Positions 19,052-27,223 of a stretch of DNA of 64,000 nt are shown piece by piece. Within the stretch, counting starts at the first letter, position 1. The number at the start of each line of letters is the position of its first letter. Both the position numbers and the translations under genes were made by a program. The stretch is from UBA1723 sp045642085 (GTDB lineage: Bacteria; Bacteroidota; Bacteroidia; Bacteroidales; Paludibacteraceae), in the NCBI GenBank assembly GCA_045642085.1, contig JAZUIF010000107.1:35777-99776 (forward strand), read 5' to 3'. The notes below the pieces were generated by a model, which was given only the letters and a program-made list of their open reading frames with translations, searched no databases and had not been told where the DNA came from.

Positions 19052-19077
19052 GTAGAGACGTGGCATACCGCGTCTCT
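19052..19077. repeat. GTAGAGACG-type palindrome (copy 2)
   Basis: AGAGACG (19054-19060) pairs with CGTCTCT (19071-19077) around TGGCATACCG. It directly follows tRNA-Trp and may end its transcript. Confidence 0.6.
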
Positions 19078-19103
19078 TATGTTTTTTAGAATAGCGGTGG
19101 TAT

Positions 19104-19130
19104 AAAAGACGTACGTCCATGCGTCTCTAC
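19104..19130. repeat. GTAGAGACG-type palindrome (copy 3)
   Basis: AGACG (19107-19111) pairs with CGTCT (19122-19126), ending in CTAC. It is about 30 bp after copy 2, and the pair looks like a head-to-head doublet. Confidence 0.5.
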
Positions 19131-19170
19131 GAGAAACACCATTATTAACAATTAACCATTAGCAATAAAA

Positions 19171-19995
19171 ATGAAGGGTTCAATTGGAGTTTTTGATTCA
19201 GGGTTTGGCGGACTAACAATCCTGAAAGAGATAATGAAAGTGATGCCAGAATACGATTTTCTGTTTCTTGGCGACAACGCTCGTGCTCCATACGGAACTC
19301 GTTCATTTGATATTGTATATGAATACACTCGTCAGTGTACTAAATATTTGATGGATCACAATTGTCCGCTTGTGATTCTTGCCTGCAACACAGCTTCAGC
19401 AAAAGGACTACGTACAATCCAGCAGAAGGATCTGCCAACTTGGAATCCACAGGACAGAGTATTGGGTATCATCCGTCCGACTGTAGAAAATATTCTTCAA
19501 CGCACTAAGACTAAGCACATCGGCCTTTTCGGCACAACAGGAACAATCAACAGTAATACCTATCCACTAGAGTTTGCCAAGACAGATCCGGAAGTTGTGG
19601 TAAACGGTTGTGCATGCCCTATGTGGGTACCATTAGTGGAGAATGGTGAATACGACTCTCCTGGTGCTGATTATTTCATTGAGAAGAAAGTCAACGAGTT
19701 GATGGAAATGGACTCACAAATTGACACAATAATTCTCGGATGCACACACTATCCACTGTTGTTGCCAAAAATCGAGAAGTATGTGCCTTCACATGTCGCC
19801 ATAGTATCGCAGGGGAAAATAGTGGCAGACAGTTTGAGAGACTATCTCAACCGTCATCCCGAAATGGACGAAAGACTTTCTAAAAACAGCAATGGTAAGT
19901 TTCTCACAACTGAATCAGTCGAGAAATTCCAAACATCAGCTAAAATCTTCTTGAATACAGACAAAACAATCGAAGCAGAAAGAATTATTTTTTAA
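19171..19995 (+). CDS. murI: Glutamate racemase
   Basis: MurI makes D-glutamate for peptidoglycan. The 274-residue protein has the FDSGFGGLTIL opening and the two catalytic cysteines in ACNTAS (C72) and GCTHYP (C191). It stands alone between tRNA-Trp and a long non-coding stretch. Confidence 0.96.
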   Translation: MKGSIGVFDSGFGGLTILKEIMKVMPEYDFLFLGDNARAPYGTRSFDIVYEYTRQCTKYLMDHNCPLVILACNTASAKGLRTIQQKDLPTWNPQDRVLGIIRPTVENILQRTKTKHIGLFGTTGTINSNTYPLEFAKTDPEVVVNGCACPMWVPLVENGEYDSPGADYFIEKKVNELMEMDSQIDTIILGCTHYPLLLPKIEKYVPSHVAIVSQGKIVADSLRDYLNRHPEMDERLSKNSNGKFLTTESVEKFQTSAKIFLNTDKTIEAERIIF

Positions 19996-20045
19996 TAGAG
20001 GTATAATTTCCTAAACCTACGCCTAAAAACTGCACACCTTCTGTC

Positions 20046-20053
20046 TATCTTTG
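20046..20053 (+). promoter_or_regulatory. Orphan -7 element
   Basis: TATCTTTG fits TAnnTTTG, and an AT-rich leader with an ATG at about 20078 follows, but the reading frame is only about 32 codons and runs through the tandem repeats. It may be the remains of a lost gene start. Confidence 0.35.
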
Positions 20054-20341
20054 CATTGTAAATAAAAATAAAAGATATGAGTAGGGGCGACGCCTTGTGC
20101 TCGCCCTTAATTTTTTACAATGTGCTCGCCCTTAATTTTTTTGTGCTCATGCTAAATTTTTTTACATTGCGCTAGCCACAATTTTTATAAAAGGCAGAAT
20201 CACATCGCAAAAAAACACATTTTTGTCTAAAAAAAGGCGGTTTTGTTAATAAGTCTGCCACTTTATTAACAGTGTTGATTTCTACATCGGAATTGTTAAT
20301 AACTGCAGATAGAATAATGCAAAAAGATTGGAAAATGGCGT

Positions 20342-20349
20342 TACATTTG
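20342..20349 (+). promoter_or_regulatory. -7 element for a possible small RNA
   Basis: TACATTTG matches TAnnTTTG, placing a start near 20356. No gene starts before the strong terminator at 20453-20490. No -33 element at the usual distance. Confidence 0.4.
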
Positions 20350-20355
20350 CATTGT

Positions 20356-20490
20356 AATTCAAACACAGAAGATACACAATATTACATATACAAACCAAAT
20401 GTGATACACAAAATTGTTTTGTAAGTCATTGGAAAATAAGTTCTTTGTTTTGAAAAGAGTCACAAGTGATTGCGACTCTTTTTTGTTTTT
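20356..20490 (+). ncRNA. Candidate small RNA ending in a strong terminator
   Basis: About 135 bases lie between a -7 element and a terminator, with no usable reading frame. Inside, ACAAAA and TTTTGT (about 20407-20421) can form a hairpin. I do not recognise an Rfam family. This is inference from promoter plus terminator only. Confidence 0.35.
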
Positions 20491-20492
20491 AT
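20453..20492 (+). terminator. Strong Rho-independent terminator
   Basis: AAAAGAGTC (20453-20461) pairs with GACTCTTTT (20474-20482), one mismatch, then CAA/TTG capped by a GTGA tetraloop, followed by a T-rich run. It is nearly symmetric and could work both ways. Confidence 0.8.
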
Positions 20493-20558
20493 ATTTACAG
20501 CCTCTGATTTAAGGTACAAAATCTCTTCTTTAGTACTAATTTCTTTCTCTCAATTTTG

Positions 20559-20566
20559 TATCTTTG
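20559..20566 (+). promoter_or_regulatory. -7 element for the repeat lipoprotein
   Basis: TATCTTTG matches TAnnTTTG; a start near 20573 leaves a leader of about 74 bases before the ATG at 20647. Confidence 0.5.
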
Positions 20567-20646
20567 CAGAGTTTAAGTTTGAAAACGCATTTTTTCAATG
20601 AAGGGCTAAATTGAAAAAGTATTTATAGAGAGAATCCGAACATAAA

Positions 20647-21825
20647 ATGAGGAGATTTAATATTAGGAAGATAATCACAAAAATAACAAGCACTCTGTTT
20701 GCAATCCTAACTATGGCATCATGTATCAATGGAAGTCATGATAAAGGTAACAAAACAGTGTTTGAACTAAAAAGAAATAAAGACAAAGTAAGAGAGATCA
20801 GATCTTACCGTGCTAAAGAGAGTTTAGGAAAGATAGCAAAAGACAATCTAGAAAAACAAAACAAGTACGACGATCAAGGAAATTGTATTGAGAATTGCAC
20901 TTACTTTCCAAGTGGGAAACTAGAAACCCGTTACACCTACACATACGACGACAGAGGCAACATGACGGAATCGAGCAAGTACGAATCCGTTGGTAATATG
21001 ATTTACAAATACACATCCAAATATGACGACAAAGGCAATAAGTTGGAATGGAGTAAGAGTGATACAACGGGAAACCTGATTTATAAGTACGCTTCCAGTT
21101 ACGATGACAAATGGAACAAGATAGGCTGGAACATGTACAACATGAATGGAGCTCTGATAAGCAAAGGTATTTATAAATGTGATGCCAAAGGAAATGTGCT
21201 AGAATCATACAGTTACACGTCGACAGAAAGCTTAACAAATAAAGAGACTTACAAGTACGATAGAGACGACAACTGTATAGAGAAATGTAGCTATGAATCA
21301 GATGGCAGACTATTCTACAAATACAAAACCAAATATGATAGCAGAAGGCATCTGATAGAGTCATGCAGCTACTCGGCTACTGGTGTCATGTCGTACAAAG
21401 AGACTTACAAATACGATTTCAGGGGAAATTGTATAGAAAAGTGCAGCTATGGACCAGATGGAAAAATCCTTTACAGATATACCAACAAGTACGATATCAA
21501 GGGCAATGTATTGGAGACATGCAGTTATGATTCAGATGATAATATGTACGACAGGGAGACTTTTAAGTACGATATCAAATGGAGTCTAATTGAAAAGTGT
21601 AGTTACAAATCAGACGGATGTCTGGTATCTAGAAGCACTTACAAGTACAATTGGAAAGGAGATGAGATAGAGGAATGCATCTATAAATCAGATGGCAAAT
21701 TATTATATAAGACTATAACAAAATACGATCACAAAAGAAATAAGACTGAAGAGATAACCACCGCAGGAGAGGATGGTGTTTTTGAAAAAGGCTTTATAAT
21801 AGACTATGATTATTATGATGAATAA
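20647..21825 (+). CDS. Lipoprotein made of twelve 26-residue YD-type repeats
   Basis: A 392-residue protein with a lipoprotein signal (MASC, acylated C26) and twelve back-to-back repeats of exactly 26 residues from residue 73 to 384, with no insertions. The consensus is roughly KYDxKGNxIExCSYxSDGxLxYKxTY, related in style to RHS/YD repeats. The last eight residues are acidic and aromatic (ends YYDE). Likely displayed on the outer membrane as an elongated beta structure; partner unknown. It has its own promoter and no operon. Confidence 0.8.
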   Translation: MRRFNIRKIITKITSTLFAILTMASCINGSHDKGNKTVFELKRNKDKVREIRSYRAKESLGKIAKDNLEKQNKYDDQGNCIENCTYFPSGKLETRYTYTYDDRGNMTESSKYESVGNMIYKYTSKYDDKGNKLEWSKSDTTGNLIYKYASSYDDKWNKIGWNMYNMNGALISKGIYKCDAKGNVLESYSYTSTESLTNKETYKYDRDDNCIEKCSYESDGRLFYKYKTKYDSRRHLIESCSYSATGVMSYKETYKYDFRGNCIEKCSYGPDGKILYRYTNKYDIKGNVLETCSYDSDDNMYDRETFKYDIKWSLIEKCSYKSDGCLVSRSTYKYNWKGDEIEECIYKSDGKLLYKTITKYDHKRNKTEEITTAGEDGVFEKGFIIDYDYYDE

Positions 21826-21902
21826 ATAAGAATATGGTCTATTAAAAAAGCAGCATAGTTCAAATAATTATGCATTGATAATCAATATTTCCATAAAAAT
21901 CG

Positions 21903-21910
21903 TAAATTTG
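21903..21910 (+). promoter_or_regulatory. -7 element for the Cof-type phosphatase
   Basis: TAAATTTG matches TAnnTTTG. Transcription would start near 21917, after an upstream in-frame start at 21875 and before the ATG at 21938, supporting the latter. Confidence 0.5.
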
Positions 21911-21937
21911 CAGAAATGCACAAAACGAAAGACAGCA

Positions 21938-22840
21938 ATGTATAAACTATTAGTTCTCGATATCGACGGTACTCTTACAGATTCAGCGAAAAACATTTCT
22001 AGAACGACTAAACGTGCGTTAAGACGTGCGCAGAACAAAGGGGTCAAGATTGTCTTGGCTAGTGGTCGACCAACTCCAGGAATAGTACCTGTCGCAGAAG
22101 CGTTGGGATTTGCTGAGCATGGAGGCTATATTCTTTCGTTTAATGGAGGAAAAATCATTGATTATCAGACAGGCAAGACAATCTTTGAGAGCGTATTGCC
22201 AGGAGAGATGATTCCTATGCTATATGATGACTCCCGTGCAAATAACGTTTCCATTATATCTTATGATGCGACATCAGTGTTGACTGAGACTCCAGAAGAT
22301 GAATACATCATCAAGGAGGCTAAGCTAAACAAGATGCCGATCACAAAAGTGGAGAGCTTTATCGAGGCAGTGCAACATCCAGTGACAAAATGTTTGATGA
22401 CAGGTCACGCAGAGCATCTTGCTCAAGTGGAGCAGAAAGAGAAGAGCAAGTATGGTGAGAAGTTGAGCATCTATCGTTCTGAGCCATATTTCTTGGAGAT
22501 TATGCCAAAGGGAATTGACAAAGCACAGTCGTTGCAACGTCTGCTAGACCATCTTGGCTTGACAAGAAACGAGATGATCGCTTGTGGAGATGGATTCAAT
22601 GATTTGTCTATGATCAAGTTTGCAGGCTTGGGTGTGGCAATGAGCAATGCTCAGAAAATCGTGAAGAGAAATGCTGATTATATCACATTCACAAACGATG
22701 AAAATGGTGTGGCTCATGTCGTCGACAAATATATTTTAGGAAAGAATAAGCAGAGACAGCTTGAGTGGAAAAAGAATTTGCGATGGTCAAACATTTCAGC
22801 AAAGTTGTATAAGTACACTCATCGTCTACAGAATAAATAA
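21938..22840 (+). CDS. Cof-type HAD-IIB phosphatase
   Basis: A 300-residue HAD hydrolase that probably removes phosphate from a sugar phosphate or cofactor. Motif I is DIDGTLTD, motif II lies in LASGRP, motif III is the Lys in the MPKGIDKAQSL segment and motif IV is GDGFNDLSMI. The cap is of the C2 type. The tail after about residue 270 is Lys/Trp-rich. Substrate cannot be told from sequence. Confidence 0.9.
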   Translation: MYKLLVLDIDGTLTDSAKNISRTTKRALRRAQNKGVKIVLASGRPTPGIVPVAEALGFAEHGGYILSFNGGKIIDYQTGKTIFESVLPGEMIPMLYDDSRANNVSIISYDATSVLTETPEDEYIIKEAKLNKMPITKVESFIEAVQHPVTKCLMTGHAEHLAQVEQKEKSKYGEKLSIYRSEPYFLEIMPKGIDKAQSLQRLLDHLGLTRNEMIACGDGFNDLSMIKFAGLGVAMSNAQKIVKRNADYITFTNDENGVAHVVDKYILGKNKQRQLEWKKNLRWSNISAKLYKYTHRLQNK

Positions 22841-22869
22841 TTAATGTAAACCTTATTAACTACTTGGAT

Positions 22870-23322
22870 ATGAAGTTCTTCAGACAATATGGTCTTTCAA
22901 TAGTGGTGGCATTATTAATCATGAATATGTGCATGATGCCATCATCAAGCGTGCCAACAATCTCATTGGGAGGATGGGTTCCCGACTGTTTACGTGCTTT
23001 AGCTGATTTTGTAAAAGCAAACCTTGATAAGTTTGCCCATTTCACATTCTTCCTTGTGTTTAGTTTTGCTCTTGGCCACGACCTATGGGTACAAAGAGTA
23101 GACTTCTCAACTAGCAAGATGAAGTTTTGGGCAATCGTAGTTCCGATTCTATATGGTGGATTGATTGAAATCATGCAAGCCACACTTACCACTTCTCGTT
23201 CAGGAGACATTGTGGATTTAGGATTTGACACTTTAGGCACATTTTGCGGATTCTTCATCGCTATGACATTTGTCCCAAAATGGTTTGAGAGAGAGAATAC
23301 TGGAGGAGCAAGATGCAATTAA
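22870..23322 (+). CDS. VanZ-family membrane protein
   Basis: A 150-residue membrane protein with four hydrophobic segments and the VanZ-type features DKFAHFTFF and a late LIEIMQ...SGDIVDLGFDTLG segment. In resistance clusters VanZ gives low-level teicoplanin resistance; chromosomal relatives are of unknown function. The ATG at 22870 is preferred over a TTG two codons upstream. It overlaps the patatin gene by 10 bp. A long minus-strand frame over the same bases is a shadow. Confidence 0.8.
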   Translation: MKFFRQYGLSIVVALLIMNMCMMPSSSVPTISLGGWVPDCLRALADFVKANLDKFAHFTFFLVFSFALGHDLWVQRVDFSTSKMKFWAIVVPILYGGLIEIMQATLTTSRSGDIVDLGFDTLGTFCGFFIAMTFVPKWFERENTGGARCN

Positions 23323-24158
23323 AGCAAGTGGATTTAACAAAATATGCTCTTGTGCTTGAAGGCGGAGGAATGCGTGGAGTATTCACTGCCGGAGTATTAG
23401 ACTATTTTCTCGACAGCCAAATAGAGTTTCCATACGCAATCGGTGTTAGTGCCGGAGCTGGCAACGTGTTGAATTTCATGTCAAAACAACGTGGCCGAAC
23501 TAAAACAATGGATATCGACTATCTTGAGAAATACAACTACATAGGTATTGGCACTCTTCTTCGTACAGGAAACATCATGGATTTCGGTTTACTGTTCGAC
23601 AAATTTCCCAACGTCATTTATCCATACGATTTCCAGACCTACCTCAATAATCCAACCAAATGCGAGGTTGTGGCTACAGATATAGAGACGGGAGAGGCTG
23701 TCTATATGGACGACCGCACAACTCTTGACCGTTTGAACGTTGTTTGTCAAGCATCATGCAGTTTGCCGTTCGTCTGCAAAATCACAGAATTGGATGGAAA
23801 GAAATTTCTTGACGGAGGTATCGCAGATGCCATCCCGTTTGAGAGAGCGATGAACCAAGGTTATGATAAATGTGTGGTGATTCTTACTCGCCCTCACGGA
23901 TATAGAAAGAATCCCAATGGAATGAAATTTCCTAAATTCATCTATAAGAAATATCCCAAGCTACAGGAGAAACTTCGTCGCAAGAATCTTGAATACAATA
24001 TCTTGATGGACAAGATTGAAGCCATGGAGAAGACAGGTGAGATTATTGTCGTTCGTCCTGTCGACGTGAAAGGCGTAGATAGATTAGAGAAGAGTCCGGA
24101 AAAACTAACCGCTCTCTACAACCACGGATACGAAGTGGCAAAGGAGATGTTTGGATAA
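23313..24158 (+). CDS. Patatin-like phospholipase
   Basis: A 281-residue patatin-fold acyl hydrolase. The oxyanion loop is GGGMRGVF (17-24), the nucleophile is S46 in GVSAG, and the Asp of the dyad is D167 in DGGI. Members of the YjjU/RssA type act on membrane lipids. The protein has no signal peptide. It overlaps the VanZ gene by 10 bp, suggesting co-expression. Confidence 0.9.
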   Translation: MQLKQVDLTKYALVLEGGGMRGVFTAGVLDYFLDSQIEFPYAIGVSAGAGNVLNFMSKQRGRTKTMDIDYLEKYNYIGIGTLLRTGNIMDFGLLFDKFPNVIYPYDFQTYLNNPTKCEVVATDIETGEAVYMDDRTTLDRLNVVCQASCSLPFVCKITELDGKKFLDGGIADAIPFERAMNQGYDKCVVILTRPHGYRKNPNGMKFPKFIYKKYPKLQEKLRRKNLEYNILMDKIEAMEKTGEIIVVRPVDVKGVDRLEKSPEKLTALYNHGYEVAKEMFG

Positions 24159-24194
24159 ACTGATAAAAAGTTATAATTAAACAACCATAGGATA

Positions 24195-24908
24195 ATGAAG
24201 AAAAGTTTAATATCGGTAGCAGGTTCACTATTGTTGTTATCTGCTTGTTGCGGTGATAAATGTAATGAGAAGCAGCAGTGTCAGGCAGTAGCTCCAGCAC
24301 AGACAGCATCACTAGCCGTTCAGTCTGGCATCGCATATAGCGACACTACACTAAACAAGAAAGAAGGAAAAAGCGTGCTTGTCATCAGCTCAAGTCCACG
24401 TAAAGGTGGCAACACCGATATCCTTGCAGATGCTTTCGTGAAGGGAGCTGAAGAGGCAGGTGGAAAGGTAGAGAAGATCTTCTTGGCAGACTCAACACTT
24501 GTATTTCTTTCAGAGGAGGGAGCAAACAAGCCAAAGGAGGTAAGCCGTGACAACGCAACTGGCCGCATCATAGAAAAATTCTTGGCTGCAGATGTTGTTG
24601 TGCTTGCAGCTCCAACATACTATATGAACGTCAACGACAGAATGAAGACATTCATCGACGCAACATATCTTGCATTTGGTGACGAAAGAATGGGAGGCAA
24701 AGAGTACTACTATATCACTGCTTGTGCCGACAGTTCAGACGAAACAGCTGAGTGGTGCTTCAATGGATTCCGTGGCTTCGTGATGTGTTTGCCAAGTGCA
24801 ACAGAGCGTGGATACGTACGTGCTAAAGGCATGGGTAGAGTTGGTGCTGTAAAAGGTACAGAGTACGAGACTCAGGCTTACGAGTTGGGAAAGACAATCA
24901 ACAAGTAA
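24195..24908 (+). CDS. Exported flavodoxin-like FMN reductase lipoprotein
   Basis: A 237-residue protein with a lipoprotein signal (LSAC, C18) and a Cys-rich spacer to about residue 55, followed by an NADPH-dependent FMN reductase/flavodoxin domain with the phosphate loop SSSPRKGGNTD and the flavin-binding APTYYMNVNDRMKTFIDATY segment. Relatives with this fold are usually cytoplasmic; the lipobox puts this one in the periplasm or outer membrane. Electron donor unknown. A good terminator follows. Confidence 0.82.
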   Translation: MKKSLISVAGSLLLLSACCGDKCNEKQQCQAVAPAQTASLAVQSGIAYSDTTLNKKEGKSVLVISSSPRKGGNTDILADAFVKGAEEAGGKVEKIFLADSTLVFLSEEGANKPKEVSRDNATGRIIEKFLAADVVVLAAPTYYMNVNDRMKTFIDATYLAFGDERMGGKEYYYITACADSSDETAEWCFNGFRGFVMCLPSATERGYVRAKGMGRVGAVKGTEYETQAYELGKTINK

Positions 24909-24929
24909 TCCCCAGGAAACATAAGATGA

Positions 24930-24968
24930 GCAGGTGCATTGCTACAGCAGTGTGCCTGCATTTGTTTT
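24930..24968 (+). terminator. Terminator after the flavodoxin lipoprotein
   Basis: A 14-pair stem with three G-U pairs joins 24930-24943 to 24946-24959 (outer arms GCAGG/CCTGC), followed by ATTTGTTTTCT. Confidence 0.7.
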
Positions 24969-25007
24969 CTACCGCACATTAGACCAAAATAAATCGGCAG
25001 AAAGTAT

Positions 25008-25015
25008 TATCTTTG
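25008..25015 (+). promoter_or_regulatory. -7 element for the DUF481 gene
   Basis: TATCTTTG matches TAnnTTTG, about 26 bases before the TTG start at 25041. Confidence 0.5.
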
Positions 25016-25040
25016 CACAACAAATTAAAAAATTAGTGTT

Positions 25041-25811
25041 TTGAGTGTATCTAAATTCCTTATAATAAGTCTATTGGCAACATTAGCATTGCCACTATCC
25101 GCACAGGAGAATATAAAAACTGAGAAGCCTAAAGAGAAAATTGCGTCGGGATTCATTTCTGCTGGAGGATCCTTAAGTTCAGGAAATATCAATAAAGCAG
25201 ATGTCAAGGCGACGGGAGGAATGTCAGTGGCAGACAGTACACTCGAATTCGTGATGGGTGGAAAATACACCTATTCCGAAAGCGAGCATAAGACAAAGAA
25301 CAACGGCATTGAATTACATTCCAAAATCGATTTCATGCCATACAGAAAATGGTCGCCGCTAATCGCTTTCGAGTATTTACACAACACCTACAAAGGCTAC
25401 AACTACAGATTGGACGCAGTGGCAGGAGCAAAGTTTAATATCTGCTCCAAACCAAATATTTACGACTACTCCATCAGTTTGGCCGGGCTTTACGACGTCG
25501 TCGACTATACTGACGACAAGAAAACATTGGATGATAATGCATTCCGTCTTTCACTCCGACCAAAGATAAAGCAACAAATCGGACCAACAGTCTACTTAGT
25601 GGAGAAATTCTTCTATCAGCCAAAAATCAACGAGTTCAGCGACTATTTGTTGAAGAATGAAACTGAATTAGAGTGCAAGATCACCAAGATTTTCTACCTA
25701 AGTGTCGTATATGAGTACGACTACCGCAGTATCCTGCCACCAATTAAAGAGAACCAGACATACGAGCACAGCGACCACTCGTTGGAAGTGTCATTGAAAA
25801 TAAAACTGTAG
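25041..25811 (+). CDS. DUF481-like outer-membrane protein (TTG start)
   Basis: A 256-residue protein with a signal peptide ending PLSAQ and a beta-barrel-type body similar to DUF481/YdiY proteins (GSLSSGNINKADVKATGGM, repeated aromatic strands, C-terminal EVSLKIKL). No ATG is available between the promoter and the signal peptide, so translation appears to begin at TTG. It ends immediately before the repeat array of the first orphan ATPase. Function unknown. Confidence 0.75.
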   Translation: MSVSKFLIISLLATLALPLSAQENIKTEKPKEKIASGFISAGGSLSSGNINKADVKATGGMSVADSTLEFVMGGKYTYSESEHKTKNNGIELHSKIDFMPYRKWSPLIAFEYLHNTYKGYNYRLDAVAGAKFNICSKPNIYDYSISLAGLYDVVDYTDDKKTLDDNAFRLSLRPKIKQQIGPTVYLVEKFFYQPKINEFSDYLLKNETELECKITKIFYLSVVYEYDYRSILPPIKENQTYEHSDHSLEVSLKIKL

Positions 25812-25814
25812 GAT

Positions 25815-25898
25815 TGCATACTCTATCATGCAGAATTTGGAGAAAAATGCATACTCTATCGTGCAATTTTCTACAAATATTGCATAGTCTATCGTGCA
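25815..25898 (+). repeat. 33-bp direct repeat array A, three copies
   Basis: Three copies of an 18-bp core start at 25815, 25848 and 25881, exactly 33 bp apart: TGCATACTCTATCATGCA, then TGCATACTCTATCGTGCA, then TGCATAGTCTATCGTGCA. The 15 bp between cores are not conserved. Each core has TGCA at both ends. The last core ends 6 bp before the -7 element of the downstream ATPase. Confidence 0.9.
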
Positions 25899-25904
25899 AT
25901 TATA

Positions 25905-25912
25905 TATTTTTG
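25905..25912 (+). promoter_or_regulatory. -7 element of ATPase 1, next to repeat array A
   Basis: TATTTTTG matches TAnnTTTG; a TTG at 25880-25882, at the edge of the third repeat, is 22 bp upstream. The start would be near 25919 and the ATG is at 25929. The array overlaps the promoter, as an operator would. Confidence 0.55.
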
Positions 25913-25928
25913 TAGAAAATTATACGTT

Positions 25929-27107
25929 ATGAATAATCTGATTGAGACATATAAGTTACTGATTGATAGAGTAAACGTTGATTTTGTGCGTTATCTACAC
26001 GACAAAATCAACTGGAATAACAGATTGATAGCCATACTAGGAGCTCGTGGAGTGGGAAAAACCACATTAGTCCTACAGCATATCAAAATAACCAATGACG
26101 TAGAACACTCACTTTACGTTACAGCAGATGATTTTTACTTCACAACACATAGATTGTTTGATTTAGCTAAAGAGTTTTATCAAAATGGAGGTAAAAAGCT
26201 ATATATTGACGAGATCCATAAATATAGTGGCTGGTCTGTTGAGATAAAGAATATATACGATCTTTTGCCTGACCTACAAATCATTTACACCGGATCCTCA
26301 ATTCTTGATTTGGAACAAGGAGGAGCTGATTTAAGCAGAAGAAAGGTGGAATATCATCTAAAAGGACTCTCATTCCGAGAGTTTCTTAATCTCACTTTGC
26401 ATTTAGATCTTCCCACTTATACATTGGAAGAGATAGTAAAAGGGAACGTAAAATTTCCTTATACGGAGTACAGACCATTGGTATATTTCAAGGAATATTT
26501 GGAAACTGGATTCTATCCATTCTTTTTGGAGTCGGACGATTACACCATCCGACTCAGAAGTGTATTAAAGCAGGTTGTGGAGTTTGATGTACCGACATTC
26601 GCAAAGATGAATGTCAGTTCAAGCGCCAAATTGAAGAAACTGCTTTATGTAATAGCACAAAGTGTTCCATTCAAACCAAATTTCTCCGTTTTGGAAAGAG
26701 AGTTGGGAATATCGAGAAACGCGTTGCCAGACTATTTCATGTATTTGGAAAAAGCGCAGTTGATTACCATGGTGAGAGAGAAAGCCACTGGCATTAAGAT
26801 ATTAGAGAAAATAGATAAAATCTATTTAAATAATCCCAACCTATCTTATGCACTTACTGATGGCGAACCAAATATCGGGACAATAAGAGAAAATATATTC
26901 ATCCAATTTCTACAGGATTTATATCCAATTGTGTCGTCACCATCCCAAGCAGATTTTGAAGTGAACGGATATACGTTTGAAGTAGGAGGGAAAAACAAGA
27001 CTTCACATCAGATCAAAGAAATTGAGAATGCTTATCTTGCCAAAGATGACATCGAGTACGCCAGCATGAAAGAGATCCCCCTTTGGATGTTCGGATTCCT
27101 TTATTGA
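25929..27107 (+). CDS. Orphan AAA_14-type ATPase 1
   Basis: A 392-residue P-loop ATPase of the AAA_14/DUF4143 style. Walker A GARGVGKTT is at 38-46, Walker B LYIDEIH at 91-97 and sensor-like YTGSSI follows. The C-terminal part has a nuclease-like motif ADFEVNGYTFEVGGK, resembling the D...ExK core of PD-(D/E)XK folds, though with EVGGK. Such genes are common orphans in Bacteroidales and their role is unknown. It is preceded by repeat array A and faces ATPase 2 tail to tail. Confidence 0.85.
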   Translation: MNNLIETYKLLIDRVNVDFVRYLHDKINWNNRLIAILGARGVGKTTLVLQHIKITNDVEHSLYVTADDFYFTTHRLFDLAKEFYQNGGKKLYIDEIHKYSGWSVEIKNIYDLLPDLQIIYTGSSILDLEQGGADLSRRKVEYHLKGLSFREFLNLTLHLDLPTYTLEEIVKGNVKFPYTEYRPLVYFKEYLETGFYPFFLESDDYTIRLRSVLKQVVEFDVPTFAKMNVSSSAKLKKLLYVIAQSVPFKPNFSVLERELGISRNALPDYFMYLEKAQLITMVREKATGIKILEKIDKIYLNNPNLSYALTDGEPNIGTIRENIFIQFLQDLYPIVSSPSQADFEVNGYTFEVGGKNKTSHQIKEIENAYLAKDDIEYASMKEIPLWMFGFLY

Positions 27108-27146
27108 TAGTTTTTTCGACGACGGTTATACTACTCAGATTCTTGA

Positions 27147-27193
27147 TTTCATCGAATATATTCTATAAAAACGCCATATTTTCATCGAATATA
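27147..27193. repeat. 33-bp direct repeat array D, two copies
   Basis: TTTCATCGAATATA occurs at 27147-27160 and 27180-27193, exactly 33 bp apart, with partial conservation for another ten bases. No gene start is attached to it. Confidence 0.8.
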
Positions 27194-27223
27194 ATCGACA
27201 AAATGAACTGTAATGCATAGGGT

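Larger units (their letters stand above)
19996..20646. other. 651-bp non-coding stretch
   Basis: No gene is supported. It holds a -7 element at 20046-20053, AT-rich degenerate tandem copies of TGTGCTCGCCCTTAATTTTT (about 20094-20150), three GTTAATAA sites (20245 direct, 20263 inverted, 20295 direct), a possible small RNA (20350-20490) and the promoter of the repeat lipoprotein (20559-20566). Confidence 0.7.

Noticed and set aside
20078..20173. Short peptide gene of about 32 codons after the 20046 promoter
   Set aside because: It is built from the AT-rich tandem repeats and has no conserved look.
19996..20646. Replication origin
   Set aside because: AT-rich with repeated GTTAATAA, but no DnaA boxes of the TTATCCACA type and no dnaA or dnaN nearby.
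20813..21364. 183-codon minus-strand frame
   Set aside because: Complement of the repeat lipoprotein; Cys/Tyr/His-rich pattern repeats every 26 codons as expected of a shadow.
22860..23318. 152-codon minus-strand frame opposite the VanZ gene
   Set aside because: The plus-strand frame has VanZ features, membrane segments and overlap with the next gene; the minus frame has neither.
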